Assembly (NCBI RefSeq): GCF_010015445.1
Contig: NC_053120.1
Coordinates: 11,482,097-11,546,096 of the forward strand
Reading direction: 5' to 3'
DNA length: 64,000 nt
DNA from: Perca fluviatilis
Lineage: Eukaryota; Chordata; Actinopteri; Perciformes; Percidae
A program made the translations under genes and the position numbers. The notes beneath the pieces were generated by a model. It was not told where the DNA came from, ran no database searches, and saw only the letters and a program-made list of their open reading frames with translations. How positions within the stretch are numbered: position 1 is the stretch's first letter; each line of letters begins with the position of its first letter. Below are positions 1 through 10,908 of this stretch, in pieces.

Positions 1-3000
1 TTGGTCAGAAGGTCCACGCGCTTTCTGAGCCGCCACCTAATTGGTCCAGAGTTGACCTATTACCACCCTGGCAGACGATATTACCACAACAACGAGAACT
101 ACGCCTTCAGGTCTAAACAAAACAAAAACACACAGCTGCAAGTTTTTCAATTATTTCTTTGTTCTGAAGTTTCACTATTGGTCAGATTTATATCTCTGAA
201 CATGCTGTTTAGTTCACTCTGGTCAAGGGTAAAGTACTAATCAACTATTAAAATGATTGAATTAGTCACCAAAGGGGACAAAAATGTAAAGAATCAATGT
301 CTTTTTTAAAGCTTTAGTGTGTAACTTTTTGATATTAATGAACGTCTGTTACATTCAAGCCTTTGCCAAATAAGTAGCTACAAAGCTAATTAAGACTATC
401 AGCTCCACACAACTCTGTATTTCTCAGTATGGCTATTGTTCAGAAGATTGTGTCATCCGGTGTCTTTCCCGCGCAGAAACTCGAGTGAAGATAATTACCA
501 TTACCAATGTTTTTTTAATCCTCTGTGTCCTCCTTGGCTATTAGCAACTGCGTGGAGGAGGAGTGCGGGGTCACGAAAGGCTTGTATCATGTGGATGCGC
601 CGACAGTTTTGTTGTCATTACTTAGAGAATTCCTAATGGGGGTGGCAGAAACTACGCACTATAGCATTAATATTACTTATAATGCTGGTATTATGTTTAA
701 AAGGATTATTAGTTGTTGCTTGTATTAATAAGATAAAGTAGGTCTCCTTGCATGACACAGGGTAGCCACAACAACCTGATTACAAAATAAATACAATAAA
801 ATGAAACTAGTAAAATGAACTAGCACTTTTATATGAATATCTTAATCTAATGACACATCTAACAACATGTCATTATTTCACAGAGCTGCTCCAGTTGATC
901 TCTAAAACCAATTTATAATGAATAGGTACAGATACCAGTAGTGTTTGCGTACTGAAGTAATGAGCATCAGATCAGTCGGGTGTTTTGGGTTTATTTGTTT
1001 TCATTTTTTTTGTTCAGTCGTAGTCGGCGTCTGCTGCTGAATAAAGAGTGTCAGTTTGGTTTCCCCGCGGAGACAGTGGAGGAGCCGACTTATCAGGATG
1101 CAACCATGGCATACTACCAGCTGGACGAGACCAGTGACGCCGTCTTCCCTCCAGTGCCAATGAGAAGACCAAAACTACAAGAACCAGATGATACAGTAAA
1201 GGATTAATTTATTATTATTATTATTATTATAATAATAATTATTATTATTATAACCTTTATTTATTCAGGGAGGCCCATTGAGAGCAAGCTCTCTTTTCCA
1301 ATGACGCCCTGATTATAGCACAATTAAAAGGAAATAAAAACAATCTCAAGACATTACATTACGAATATTCTGATCGTATATGGAATCGAATATGTAAATA
1401 CAACAAAAACAAGTGAGAATCACTGGTGTAGTTAATAAAGAGGGCTATTATTAATCTTAATCTAATCTATTTGTATGATAGAAGGTGTAAATATGGGTTG
1501 GTAGGTGTGGCAGCAATCGCTTCAAGGTGTCGGGTCAGGACACTATTCCAATGTTCAGGTGAGAGTGTGGGGAGAAAGGAGATGCAGAGTCCAGGGTTGC
1601 AGTTTATATGGTTTATATAAACAAATAGGCTTGTGTTTCTGTGCGTGTGTGGTTCTGTAACAACAAAGCACAGCAATACAGACTGTTTAGAAAGGATAAT
1701 TACAGACCAATAGCAAAGGCAAACCTAAGCTAAAACATAGCCAGCCTCAAATAGCATCCACAGAGCAATGTTAATGGCTAACAATAATAACTGGACTGCA
1801 ATGAGCTATCAATTAAAGATTAGCAAACATAAGGCATTCATGTAACCTATATAAATGACAGTCATAAGAATTATAACAAGCATTTAAACAGAATAAACAA
1901 CCGAAATATTCAGTGCACAGCATAGAAAACAATAGCTATTAGAATGTACAACAGTTAAACAGACTATTACAAGCTAGCGGCTATTTCTGAATCCCGTTGT
2001 AAGCTAACAGAAACGTAAATACATTCACGGCTAATAAACACTGACTGTGTGTTACCTAACACAACAATTGAACTTACATTTCCATGGACGCACACACGAG
2101 AAAGAAACTGTCCGTCAAAAATCGCCGCAGTCTAAACTCAAGTCCAGCTGATGTCTGCTCCTCCGTGCTTCTCACTCGCTGCTGCGTTCAGGGGCTGTCG
2201 TCAGTGTGGGCACACAGAATGCACATGCAGAGCACATGATCAGGCACAGTGGATACATAATGGGAATGCATGCTCAGGGCATGGCCTTTTTTACATATTA
2301 AAAACAAGAGCAGTCCCTACGTAACACATTTTCAAGCATCATCTTGAACATCCCAATGGAAACAAGTTCTAATTTGAGAGCCAGTTCCAATCCGTCAGGA
2401 GCATAAAAGTTAAAAGCACTCTTCCCTAATTTACAATTGATGTGTGGCGTGATAAATCTAATGTGTGTCTTAATCTGATTATAGTCGGTGTGAATAAAGA
2501 CTTGACTCAGACAGAAACTCTGAGTCTCAAACTGAGACTTTGAGTCGTGATGCGAGATGTCGATGACTCATACGTGACCTTGGACACTTTGATTTGACTT
2601 TGGAAACCTGGACATAATGTTAGAGAGTCGACATGACTTTGACTTAGACGTGAGACTCTTTATAGACTCTGACTTTAGACACTTGAACTTTGAGACTCAC
2701 TGAAGGTTCAGACTCGATCCAGAGACTTGGACACCTCAGTGACTCTAACCTGGGACTGTTATAAACACTGACATAGTAACAGTATCATGATAGTATTCAA
2801 ACATGTACTATATATGTAATAAAATCTGGCTCCTCCCTCAGGACCCGGTTGTGGAACCGCCTCCCTCCATGGGAGGAAACACCCCCCTCTGCTCGTCAGA
2901 GGAGGACCAGGGTGAGGAGGAATTACGGTTCTTTATTTCTGATTTTACAGTATAAGTATGTTTAATCATATTGTAGTCTAAACAACAATATTGCTCCACT

Positions 3001-6000
3001 CTGTTCTATGACACACTTCTACTTTGCTGTTTTATTAATCACTGTTTCAGTAACTCAACAATTCCTTTATGTTTTGAAATAAAAACCTTCCAGTGACTCC
3101 AGGGGTATAGTTCCTCACTCTTCTTGTAGGCTTTTATTGGGAAAGATTATGCAGGATGTTTCATTGATGGTAACGTGGTAAGATTTTTACAGTAGTTCTG
3201 TGAACATCTGATATGATTTATTTGTCTGTTTTTGTCAGCTGAGTACACAGACGAGTACATCTACTTTACTCAGGGTGAGTAACCTTATCTGACTGTAGAA
3301 AGTCTTTAGAAAGAGCCGACCGTCCAAAGGAAGTGACTGATGTCTGAATGTGAAACCGTTTCAGATCAGAGATACCAGCCCTCAGGTGTTTACACTGCTG
3401 CTGAGCCCTCCACAGATCAGGTAACATACCCGACCTCTGACCTGCTTGATGTTAGTGTCACTGCAGATCTTTTGTGTTTAGTAGAGATTTAATCAAAATA
3501 ATATTAGGTTTGGGTTACAAGTTTGTTGAGCCACAGCGAGGCATTTTAAATGCTCCCAACACATTAACCAAAATGAGCAGACAAACAAGAAATGAGATCA
3601 TCCCTTCCTCTCATGATCATCTATTTGTGTATGAAATACTGGTGATTTAAGGAACTCTGGACCACAGGAATGTTAAATGAGGAGTTAATAATTATTTGTA
3701 TATCTTGAGATCTGTCTAAAATTGTCTAAGATATTTAGGAGATGGGGACATTCTGGAGAAAGAGCGGTGTATCATCGGCATACAGTGGCGATTGATTTGG
3801 TGGCAGCAGGACAGCTCTGACGCCGGCTACATGTGATCCTATAAACATCTGTACTGAAAACCAAAGTGTACCGAATATAATATAATATAATATAAAAAGT
3901 TTCAAGCAAATGTTCTTCATCGATCAGTCTATTCTTTGCTGATGAAGAGAATCATTCAGTGATGTCAGATCAGTAAAATCAGCTCCTGATGTGTTTCTCT
4001 CTGTAGTTTCTGTGGTTGCCACGGTGACACAGCAAGTCATGGTGGCAACATGAAAAAGTTTGAACCATCACAAACTGAATGCAGCGACAAAGAATTGTTC
4101 GCATGTTCACATTTCAAACGATGGATGCTCGCTGTTTAAAAAACAACTTAATGGTCATTATCAGTACTAAGGTTCAATTATTAGGCTCTCATTAGCTTCA
4201 TTTAAACAGAAGCTGTGTTCGAAACCATTCCCTCATTCACTCACTCACTATTTCCTACTGTATATAGTGTTTATTAAATAGTGAATTATATAGGGAACTA
4301 CCAAACATGATTTCGGTCACTCACTGAAAACATTGTTGCGGCACTAGCTGCGCCGGTTATATTTTGTGATGAAGGCGTGCGCCCAGCCCAGCATCATGTA
4401 AACAAACCGAAACAAAAACACTTATTAAATGTCCCTAAAACAAATCATAGTAAAAGGTTGAATATATGTTGCATGTCACATTTCCACTGTTTAGAAATGA
4501 AAGCCCGCTCCATTTTTCATTTTCAGTTTTCGCGGGTGATTCTACTACTTCTTCTCCTCCGGGAAAACACCACTGTGTTGCATTGTGGTATACGGGAGTA
4601 ACATGTAGTGTAAATTGTGTGTTCACTCAAATTTGCTGTGCATTGTGGGTATTTTATAGTGGACTAGATAGTGAATGAAATTAACCACGGAGATTTCAAA
4701 CACCACTACAAAATGGCGAACACACTATATAGTGCACTATTTCTGTGATAGGGAGCAGTGTTGAACACAGCTAGAGTTATTATGCCAGGGGTCCAGTCAA
4801 GCAGCAGACCAATCACACATGGTCCAGTCATGTGTGTGTGTGTGTGTGTGTGTGTGTTTCAGGTAGAGAAGCCATTAGCGGCCACCTGCTCTTCACCCTC
4901 CTCATCCTCCTCCTCCCCATCTTCTGAGTTGGGTGAGCCTCACTGCACCGTGGAAGCTCCGCCCCCTTACTCGAACGCCCCTAACGGCAGTGATTTACCC
5001 CAAGGTCAGAGGTCAACTGACATAAACACAGTGTCTCACTTCCTGCTGCATCTTCCTGTCTCACTTCCTGACTTTATTATTATTATTATTATTTATTTAT
5101 TTTATAACAGATTGAGTAACAGTATAAACTAGGGCAAACTGTTTCAGTGAGATATGGCTCCATACAGTACTGTTTTGTTTTTCTTCATACCACTGATCTT
5201 TGGTTGGGCTTTTTTAGCTCTCTTTTAGAAGCACTTGACCAGTTTACTGAGCTGTTACATTTCATAAAGTTTAGTATAAAATAGAAACACTCAAGTTAAG
5301 CACAAGCTCCTGATAATTGTAAATATGTACACTACTTGAGTAAATCAGTTACTTTCCATCACTGTGTAATCACCTTTAGGCCATATGACAGGCTTAGAAA
5401 TAACTTTACATTCAGTACAGCACAGTGATACAAGGTTGTAGGGTAGCACTGATTCTGAACACACACAACACATACATAGAAAACACAGCAACAGCCATCA
5501 TGGTTAAAACAAACCCCCACAGTCTATTGTTTTTTTGCTATGCTTTGCTGTGTCTGTGTGCAGACTGCAGAGTCCTCCAGTATTACTTCAACTTAGGAGT
5601 CCAGGTGAGAGAATATGTTGCTGTTTGATTCGTAAACTGAGCTAACTTTAGCCCCCCGTTCATTTTCTATGGGACATAGTTTTCTGTGTAAAATCACAAA
5701 CACTAACAGCATCTGAACACATGCTACTGTAACTCTTCAGAAAAGCGCCGGTTTTATTACTGAGGAGAGAAAGTGTCAGATCACTAATCACAAACATTTC
5801 TTTTACTGCCAATTATTGTGCCAGTTATTATTTGATGAATAAGTTAAAATAAAACATGTCAGATAATAGTGAAAAATGCCCTCCATCATTTACACATCTT
5901 AAAATGAGTGACGTGTGAGTGTGTCTCAGCAGTTTACCTTTAAATATCAGGTGTGAATCAGCTGCAGGTGTAGTCAGCTCTGAACTCCCCCTACCTCTCT

Positions 6001-7827
6001 TTCATAGTGGTACCATCAGCAGCAGCAGCAGCAGCAGCAGCAGCACGTGTACCATGCCACCTCACAGGAGGCACCCTACCCCTACCAGCACTACACCCCC
6101 TACCTGAGCCAGGAACCGCCCCTGCATGGTAAGATCTACACGCTCTGTGATTGGCTGCTGGGTGGAAGAGGCGAGCTCTGAGCCGTCTCAACCTGTGATC
6201 TGAGTGTGCGTTCATGCTACTTATTAGTGAGAAAGGTGAGGATGTGTTTATCTTGATTGACAGATGCAGATTAACTCACTTCACCAAGAGTTTGAACTCT
6301 CAGCTTGGTGTTACTTAATTAAAAGGTTAGTTAGTCAGTAAGTGAGATAGTAGTCTGGATCAAGGGAAGTACATTTCCAGGAGTTAACTTCATTTAATAT
6401 TGTATGTGGCATTTTCTTTTGTGGGGTACAAATGTTCCACCAAAACAAGTTCCTTCCCGAGACCATTTTGCAGAGCCACTGTCGATGTGTCCGGAGCCTA
6501 AGACGATGGTAATTGGTTTAAAGAAATGCAAACAACCCAGAGCGTTTTTTCCTCCTATCCCAGAATGTATGTGTGGTGTAGCCAGACCTTACTCCACAGC
6601 GCTCTGGAAATAGGTCTGGCAATGCAAGGTAGTTAGTTAGTAAGTGAGTTATGGAGTTAGTTAGTGAGTTAGTTAGTTAATAATTTAGTTTAATGAGTTA
6701 TTTAAAAAAACTGTATACCTATCAGGAAGTACAACCTTCTTGTATACAATCTGATCCCAATCTGGTCTTCTGCCCTCAGCTGCCCCTCCTTCGTACTCTG
6801 AGACAACTCAAGGGCCCAATCAGCCACCCTCCTCTTACCCAGAATCCACCAAGGCAGAAGATGGACACACACATGGACACAGCAGTGGTCAGTACTGATG
6901 ACCGCCTTACAGCTACACTATGACTGCGTGTTCTTTCAGATGGAGTAATGAAGCATGTGCTTCTAAAGTAATTTTCCCTCAGTTTTCTGAAGCTTCACAT
7001 ACATGTATAATAACATATGAAATATTACAAAATATATGTATAATAACTCTGACTGATGATGGACAGTTTAAAAATGATCTAAATTGATGCAGCACAACCA
7101 GAGGTCTGGTTAAGATCACGTCTTTCTAAATTGTAGTCTTTAGCCCAAACTCAAACCAAAACTCGTGCTGGAGACACTAAAGGCTTTATGCTACTTTTAC
7201 AACATGTGCAGTAGAACTCCTCAACACCTTGAAACACACTGAGGTGGAACATCTCTGCAGTTCCTCAGAGTAAAAAGAAATATATAATGATCTATGATCT
7301 TAAATTGACTGTCTGAATACTTATACTCAGATTTTGTGTTTTCATTTGTTTTGTCTCCTCCATCATTAGGCCCCGCCCCCTCCTGTGAAGCCTCCTCCTC
7401 CACCATCAGCCCTGCCCCTCCAGACTCCACCCCCTCCTCTGCTTTCCCGTACCCATATCAAACACCCCCCCCACCACCCTCGCTGCTGCACCTGCCATAT
7501 AAACCTCCGCCCACGGCCACCTATCTTCCAACTGCCCTTCCTCCTCTGGCTTTGTCTGCTCATCCTGACCCCGCCTACCTCACCCATCACTCCTCTTACC
7601 ACGCCTACCTCTCCCGCTCCACCCACTGGGGGGCCTTACAGACCAGAGGCCACGCCACGCAGGTCTACTGCCCTGCCCCTAACCCCTCCCACTGGGGGGC
7701 GCTACAGACCAGAGGCTATGCCACACAAGTCTACTGCCCTCCCCCTAACCCCTCCCACGTTGTCGGTTACATCAGAGCCCCGACATCCCACCACATGGCC
7801 ACACACTACATTCCTCCCAGCATCTAA
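1..7827 (+). CDS. alg13: alg13, C-terminal part (10 exons; 5' end outside window)
   Basis: Exons 1-110, 1018-1195, 2842-2911, 3239-3274, 3365-3420, 4863-5004, 5564-5604, 6008-6128, 6780-6887 and 7370-7827 all have GT-AG borders and join in one frame (1320 nt, 439 residues plus stop). The product resembles the disordered tail of long vertebrate ALG13. Points of match are an N-terminal stretch with RSTRFLSRH and NNENYAFSRSRR, the EYTDEYIY/SGVYT block, the PPPYS...GSDLPQD block (residue 183 on), LQYYFNLGVQWY, and the end THYIPPSI. In the family, the N-terminal domain pairs with ALG14 on the ER cytosolic face to add the second GlcNAc to dolichol-PP-GlcNAc; OTU and Tudor domains follow. None of those domains is in the window. 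Two PPxY motifs (about 183-186 and 254-257), a poly-Ser run, a poly-Gln run and a proline-rich last exon are visible. I recall a long polyproline run in the human protein; here that place is serine-rich. Identity is from memory of the family. Confidence 0.88.
310..666. mobile_element. TTAA-flanked MITE, copy 1 (alg13 intron)
   Basis: A 357-bp element lies between TTAA at 306-309 and TTAA at 667-670. Its ends are imperfect inverted repeats of the type TTTAGTGTGTAAC / GCACTATAGC. A related copy with the same ends and the same TTAA flanks lies at 39402-39752. TTAA duplication is the hallmark of piggyBac-type transposition; no transposase frame is present, so it is non-autonomous. Confidence 0.7.
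1208..1345. repeat. (ATT)n palindrome and SINE-related fragment
   Basis: An ATT/AAT simple repeat that can fold on itself (1208-1252) is followed by TTTATTTATTCAGGGAGG. That piece is also found at the start of the tRNA-derived repeat at 27.1 kb (TTATTTATTCAGGGAAGG). It is probably a truncated copy of that family. Confidence 0.5.
1346..2841. other. alg13 intron, remainder
   Basis: AT-rich intronic sequence. From about 2500 to 2760 it holds a degenerate minisatellite built on GACTT/GAGACT words (listed separately). Nothing else in this stretch could be assigned. Confidence 0.5.
2500..2760. repeat. Degenerate GACTT/GAGACTT minisatellite
   Basis: The words GACTT, GAGACT, GACTC and TTGGAC recur many times in about 260 bp of an alg13 intron, with irregular spacing. 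It looks like an old tandem repeat that has decayed. Confidence 0.6.
4211..4772. mobile_element. MITE with AGCTGTGTTC inverted ends (alg13 intron)
   Basis: The 562-bp stretch starts AGCTGTGTTCGAAACC and ends GAACACAGCT. The ten terminal bases are perfect inverted repeats, and similarity continues inward (CCCT..CACT / AGTG..AGGG; both halves carry TATATAGTG-type words). No clear target duplication and no transposase frame were seen. It is a non-autonomous DNA transposon of undetermined superfamily. Confidence 0.6.
4830..4857 (+). repeat. (TG)n microsatellite abutting an alg13 acceptor
   Basis: About 14 TG units end three bases before the acceptor CAG of the exon at 4863, so the repeat occupies the place of the polypyrimidine tract. 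Confidence 0.9.
5166..5440 (-). repeat. Interspersed repeat shared with 21.2-21.8 kb, inverted
   Basis: Read on the minus strand, this intronic stretch matches blocks of the + strand at about 21230-21500: the CCCTACAACCTT word, GATGGAAAGTAACT-type word, and TTTCTATTTTATAC/GCAACTTTA-type region. It is a partial, diverged copy of one fish repeat family. Confidence 0.5.
6017..6043 (+). repeat. Coding CAG repeat (poly-Gln) in alg13
   Basis: A run of CAG codons just after the WYH residues at the start of the eighth alg13 exon in the window encodes about nine consecutive glutamines. It is in frame with both flanking exons, so length changes in units of three would be tolerated. It is followed by a Tyr/Pro/His-rich stretch. 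Confidence 0.9.
6405..6640 (-). repeat. Dispersed repeat family A, partial copy 1 (alg13 intron)
   Basis: It shares blocks with the element at 27510-27961, in opposite orientation: words around GGTCTGGCAATG, TATCCCAGAATG and TTCCACCAAAACAAG. A third copy lies near 48175-48400. The family is unassigned. Confidence 0.6.
7624..7755 (+). repeat. In-frame tandem duplication in last alg13 exon (2 x 66 bp)
   Basis: Two adjacent 66-bp units (7624-7689 and 7690-7755) encode near-identical 22-residue segments starting HWGALQTRG and ending PNPS. They differ at His/Tyr and Ala/Pro. The duplication keeps the frame and sits about 24 codons before the stop. Confidence 0.92.
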
Positions 7828-8535
7828 CACACGCAACATACCTCACTCATTAGCTAAAGGCTAACAACACCCTTTGTGTTCAATAAGCAGTGCTAAGAAG
7901 TCCCCCAAACAATTTCCTGCTAATGTGGAACCTTAACAAAATGGAGAAAATTTCAAAATATGATTTAAAAAATACTAGACTAGAAAAAAAATTTCAAAGA
8001 ATGCAAGATTACATACTAAATGTTCTGCACGTTCTGTACATGTACTGTACTAAAAGTTAGTTTGTGGCTAAGTCGCCTTTTTTGTCAACAGTTAAGTACA
8101 ACAAACGTCTGCCTCAGAATATCTTCCTTTTTTAAGTTAGTTGTTAGTTAAGTTGTCTGTTAATTGTTTAACTCGTTAGTGAGCAGCTCGTTAAAGTGGG
8201 ACGAATGACACCTTGCTGTTAACACAGCAACCCGGGTGACTTTGTCCTCGTTTGCCACAGTGACGACTGTGGAGCACGGCATCGGAGTCCATGTGGCCGC
8301 CTGACAGAACCTATTGTCAGATTTATTTATTTTTTAAATCATCAGGAGTATATCTTTTACAAGTCAGCCAGCCAATCAGAGAGAGGGGGCGGGGCAGCAG
8401 GCTGGGCATGGCCAGTATCGGCGTGGCCAGTCCCTGTTTTTTGATGATTGGATATATCTGTTTTGACGTTATGTTCAAACTAGCGGTTTGTTTTTGTTAC
8501 TGGGTGAATAAAGTTTGTGTTTCATAAGCAGACAA
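7828..8535 (+). other. alg13: alg13 3' UTR with poly(A) signal
   Basis: The region downstream of the TAA stop has no coding frame. An AATAAA hexamer at 8507-8512 is the first good polyadenylation signal, so the transcript probably ends near 8530. The end point is inferred. Confidence 0.6.
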
Positions 8536-9722
8536 TTCAATGATTATTATTATTATTCTCTATCAGTGACGACGGTCACACATTACTGATTTTTTATTTT
8601 CATGTCGTTGCTCATGTAAACATCAAACCTGAGCAGCACGTGGGCTTCATGGAACCTCTTGCTTTTCATTTCAGTGCCAGTATTAACAGGTTAAAGTAAC
8701 CACATAGAATGAGTTGCCAAACCGCGCTGCTCATGCTGCTCAGGTACACGGTGTGGCCCGGGCCGTTATGATCACAGAAGGCAGAGCACCTTTGAGGTCC
8801 ATCTGTGCATGTGACAGCAACATCAGACGTGATTTAGAAATCTGTATGTAGTGGCAGACAAACTAATTTCAGTTGGACTTTAAACACATGTAGCTTTTCA
8901 CTCATTCGTACAGCCAGGTAGCCAAATATGTCAACACCAACCCGACAGCAGCTTAAATCCTGCACGACTGGTTGCCAGACTCAAGGCAAATGACGTGCCA
9001 GAATCATCACAGGTTCACTGGTCCTGTTCCAGTTGTTGACACCAGCCTAAGTGCTGCTAACTGGAGCTGTTTCTCAGCCCGACGCTACACCCCACCATCT
9101 TAGCCAAATCTGGCAGCCATATATGGGCCGGGTCTGGCTAACATTTGGTCTTCCAATACCAGAGAACTGTTAACATAGAGTCCACCAACATTCAGCTAAG
9201 AACATGTTCAGGAAGATTGGCAGCCTCTATTGGACGCTACATTTCACATTGTTTGCCACAGGGTTACATTTGACTAGAGATGTGCTTTATGACACAAACC
9301 AGTAAGTGATTGATGTTCTTCAAGCACAAACAGACTTAATGCTTGAGAGTTTCTCACGAAGGCAGATGATGGAGGGAGAGAAAGACAGATGGAAAATCAC
9401 TTTCTAGCTGTTTATCCTCTTCAGTATGTAGAAGAGAAAATATTTGTCTGAAGAGGCAACATCTTCTTTATTGCGAGGAAGTGTTGCTTTCTGTTAAAAC
9501 TATTTAAGGTTTATTGTTTTTTGGGAAATATGGTTTTAATTTGGAGAAACATTAGCAGTGACAGCATCAATGGTGCAAGGCTCAGATTACCAATCATCTC
9601 GACCTCGGCGTCATTTGTTTACAATAATTATATAAGGGTATCACAGATAGTTTAACAATGACTGACGTTTAAACAGCACCTATATTTTCAAGTATTTTAG
9701 AGGAGTAGCTTCTTTTCATTAA
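8536..9722. other. Intergenic, no gene seen
   Basis: Sequence downstream of alg13. No reading frame with exon-like borders or recognisable domain was found on either strand. Low complexity is limited to a short ATT run near 8545. Confidence 0.5.
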
Positions 9723-10780
9723 AGGTGCAATATGTAATACTGACAGCTAGTGTTTATAATATTTACTGCAGTACAAATTCAAAATACTGCAAGAGTTGTC
9801 TCCCCCGCCCCCTCCTCCCCAGACTCAAAGTTCACGGAGGTTGCCAGGCTGAGACCGCAGCATCCACAACAATGTTGCTAGATGCTTGTCTCACATAGCC
9901 AGACATTACTTCACAGCAAAGCGGAGTAGTTAACATTAGATGCTGGCTATATTTACAGTCATAAAAGCCCATGCTCACGCGGAGCTCTGTACCCAACTGA
10001 CAGACAAAATTTTTCGGCTTAGAATTACAGTAGGAACCGCTAAAAACACAACAACCTTGCCGTCCTCTCCACCCGACGGACAGACCCACTTCTTCGGCTT
10101 AGAATTAGCTACGGTAGGAACCGCTAAAAATAACATTACCTTGCCGTCCTTTTCCACCCGACTGAAATACACAATTTATTGGCTTAGAATTACATCAACA
10201 ATCGCTAAACACACTGCAAACTCACGGTCCTCTTGTCCCGATTTACAGCCCCCCTCTCTTGGCTTAAAATAACTTAGCATTGTTGGCTACGGCCGCCGAA
10301 CAGGCTACACGTCGTAAACAGCTGTGGCCCACTTGCCTGGTCCTCTGGTAACGTTAGCAGTTAGCAGGGTTAGCATGGCGGCGTTAGCCAGGACCAGTCG
10401 GGATCACTACTGGCTGTGTCTAAATTGTTTTTGCGAGTAACCAACACAGGTACTCTAGCTATATAATTCAATGTGAGTACACAAATGTTGAAATGACATA
10501 AAATGCCCATCCTTTGTAGCTGTGATAAATTAGCCTAAAAATAATCCTTACCTGTTCAGGAGGAAATAAGCCAACTTGGCGTCCTTTTGGGCTCTAAGAT
10601 GTCTTCATCTTTCAAATACGTCTCCAATATTACGTTACGTCTCTTTTAGAAACATGCCGTTTTTTTATGTCGGGTAGAATCTATCTCTGTTGATCCTGTT
10701 CGTTTGTTTGCTGCTTTCATGGCTGTACTAATGTTACAGCGGTAGCGCGCTGGGTTTACGTTTTTACAAGTATAACTGGC
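9723..10780. repeat. Probable interspersed repeat with internal minisatellite
   Basis: It begins right after TTAA (9719-9722) with AGGTGCAATATGTAA, a start seen in common fish repeats. It contains an approximately 80-85-bp tandem repeat, three imperfect units from about 10013 to 10262, each carrying TTGGCTTAGAATTA or TTCGGCTTAGAATTA followed by an ACCGCTAAA-type word. The right end is unclear; a second TTAA occurs at 10905-10908 but the ends match for only a few bases. Confidence 0.45.
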
Positions 10781-10908
10781 AACCCGGCCTGGCTGTCAAA
10801 CTGGGCAGTTGATAACAACACACAGGCTAAGTTTCAATTAGCATTGTTGTCAGAAAAGATAGTATTTCAACTTAGAATGTTTCCTTAATATCTGATGACG
10901 ACCTTTAA

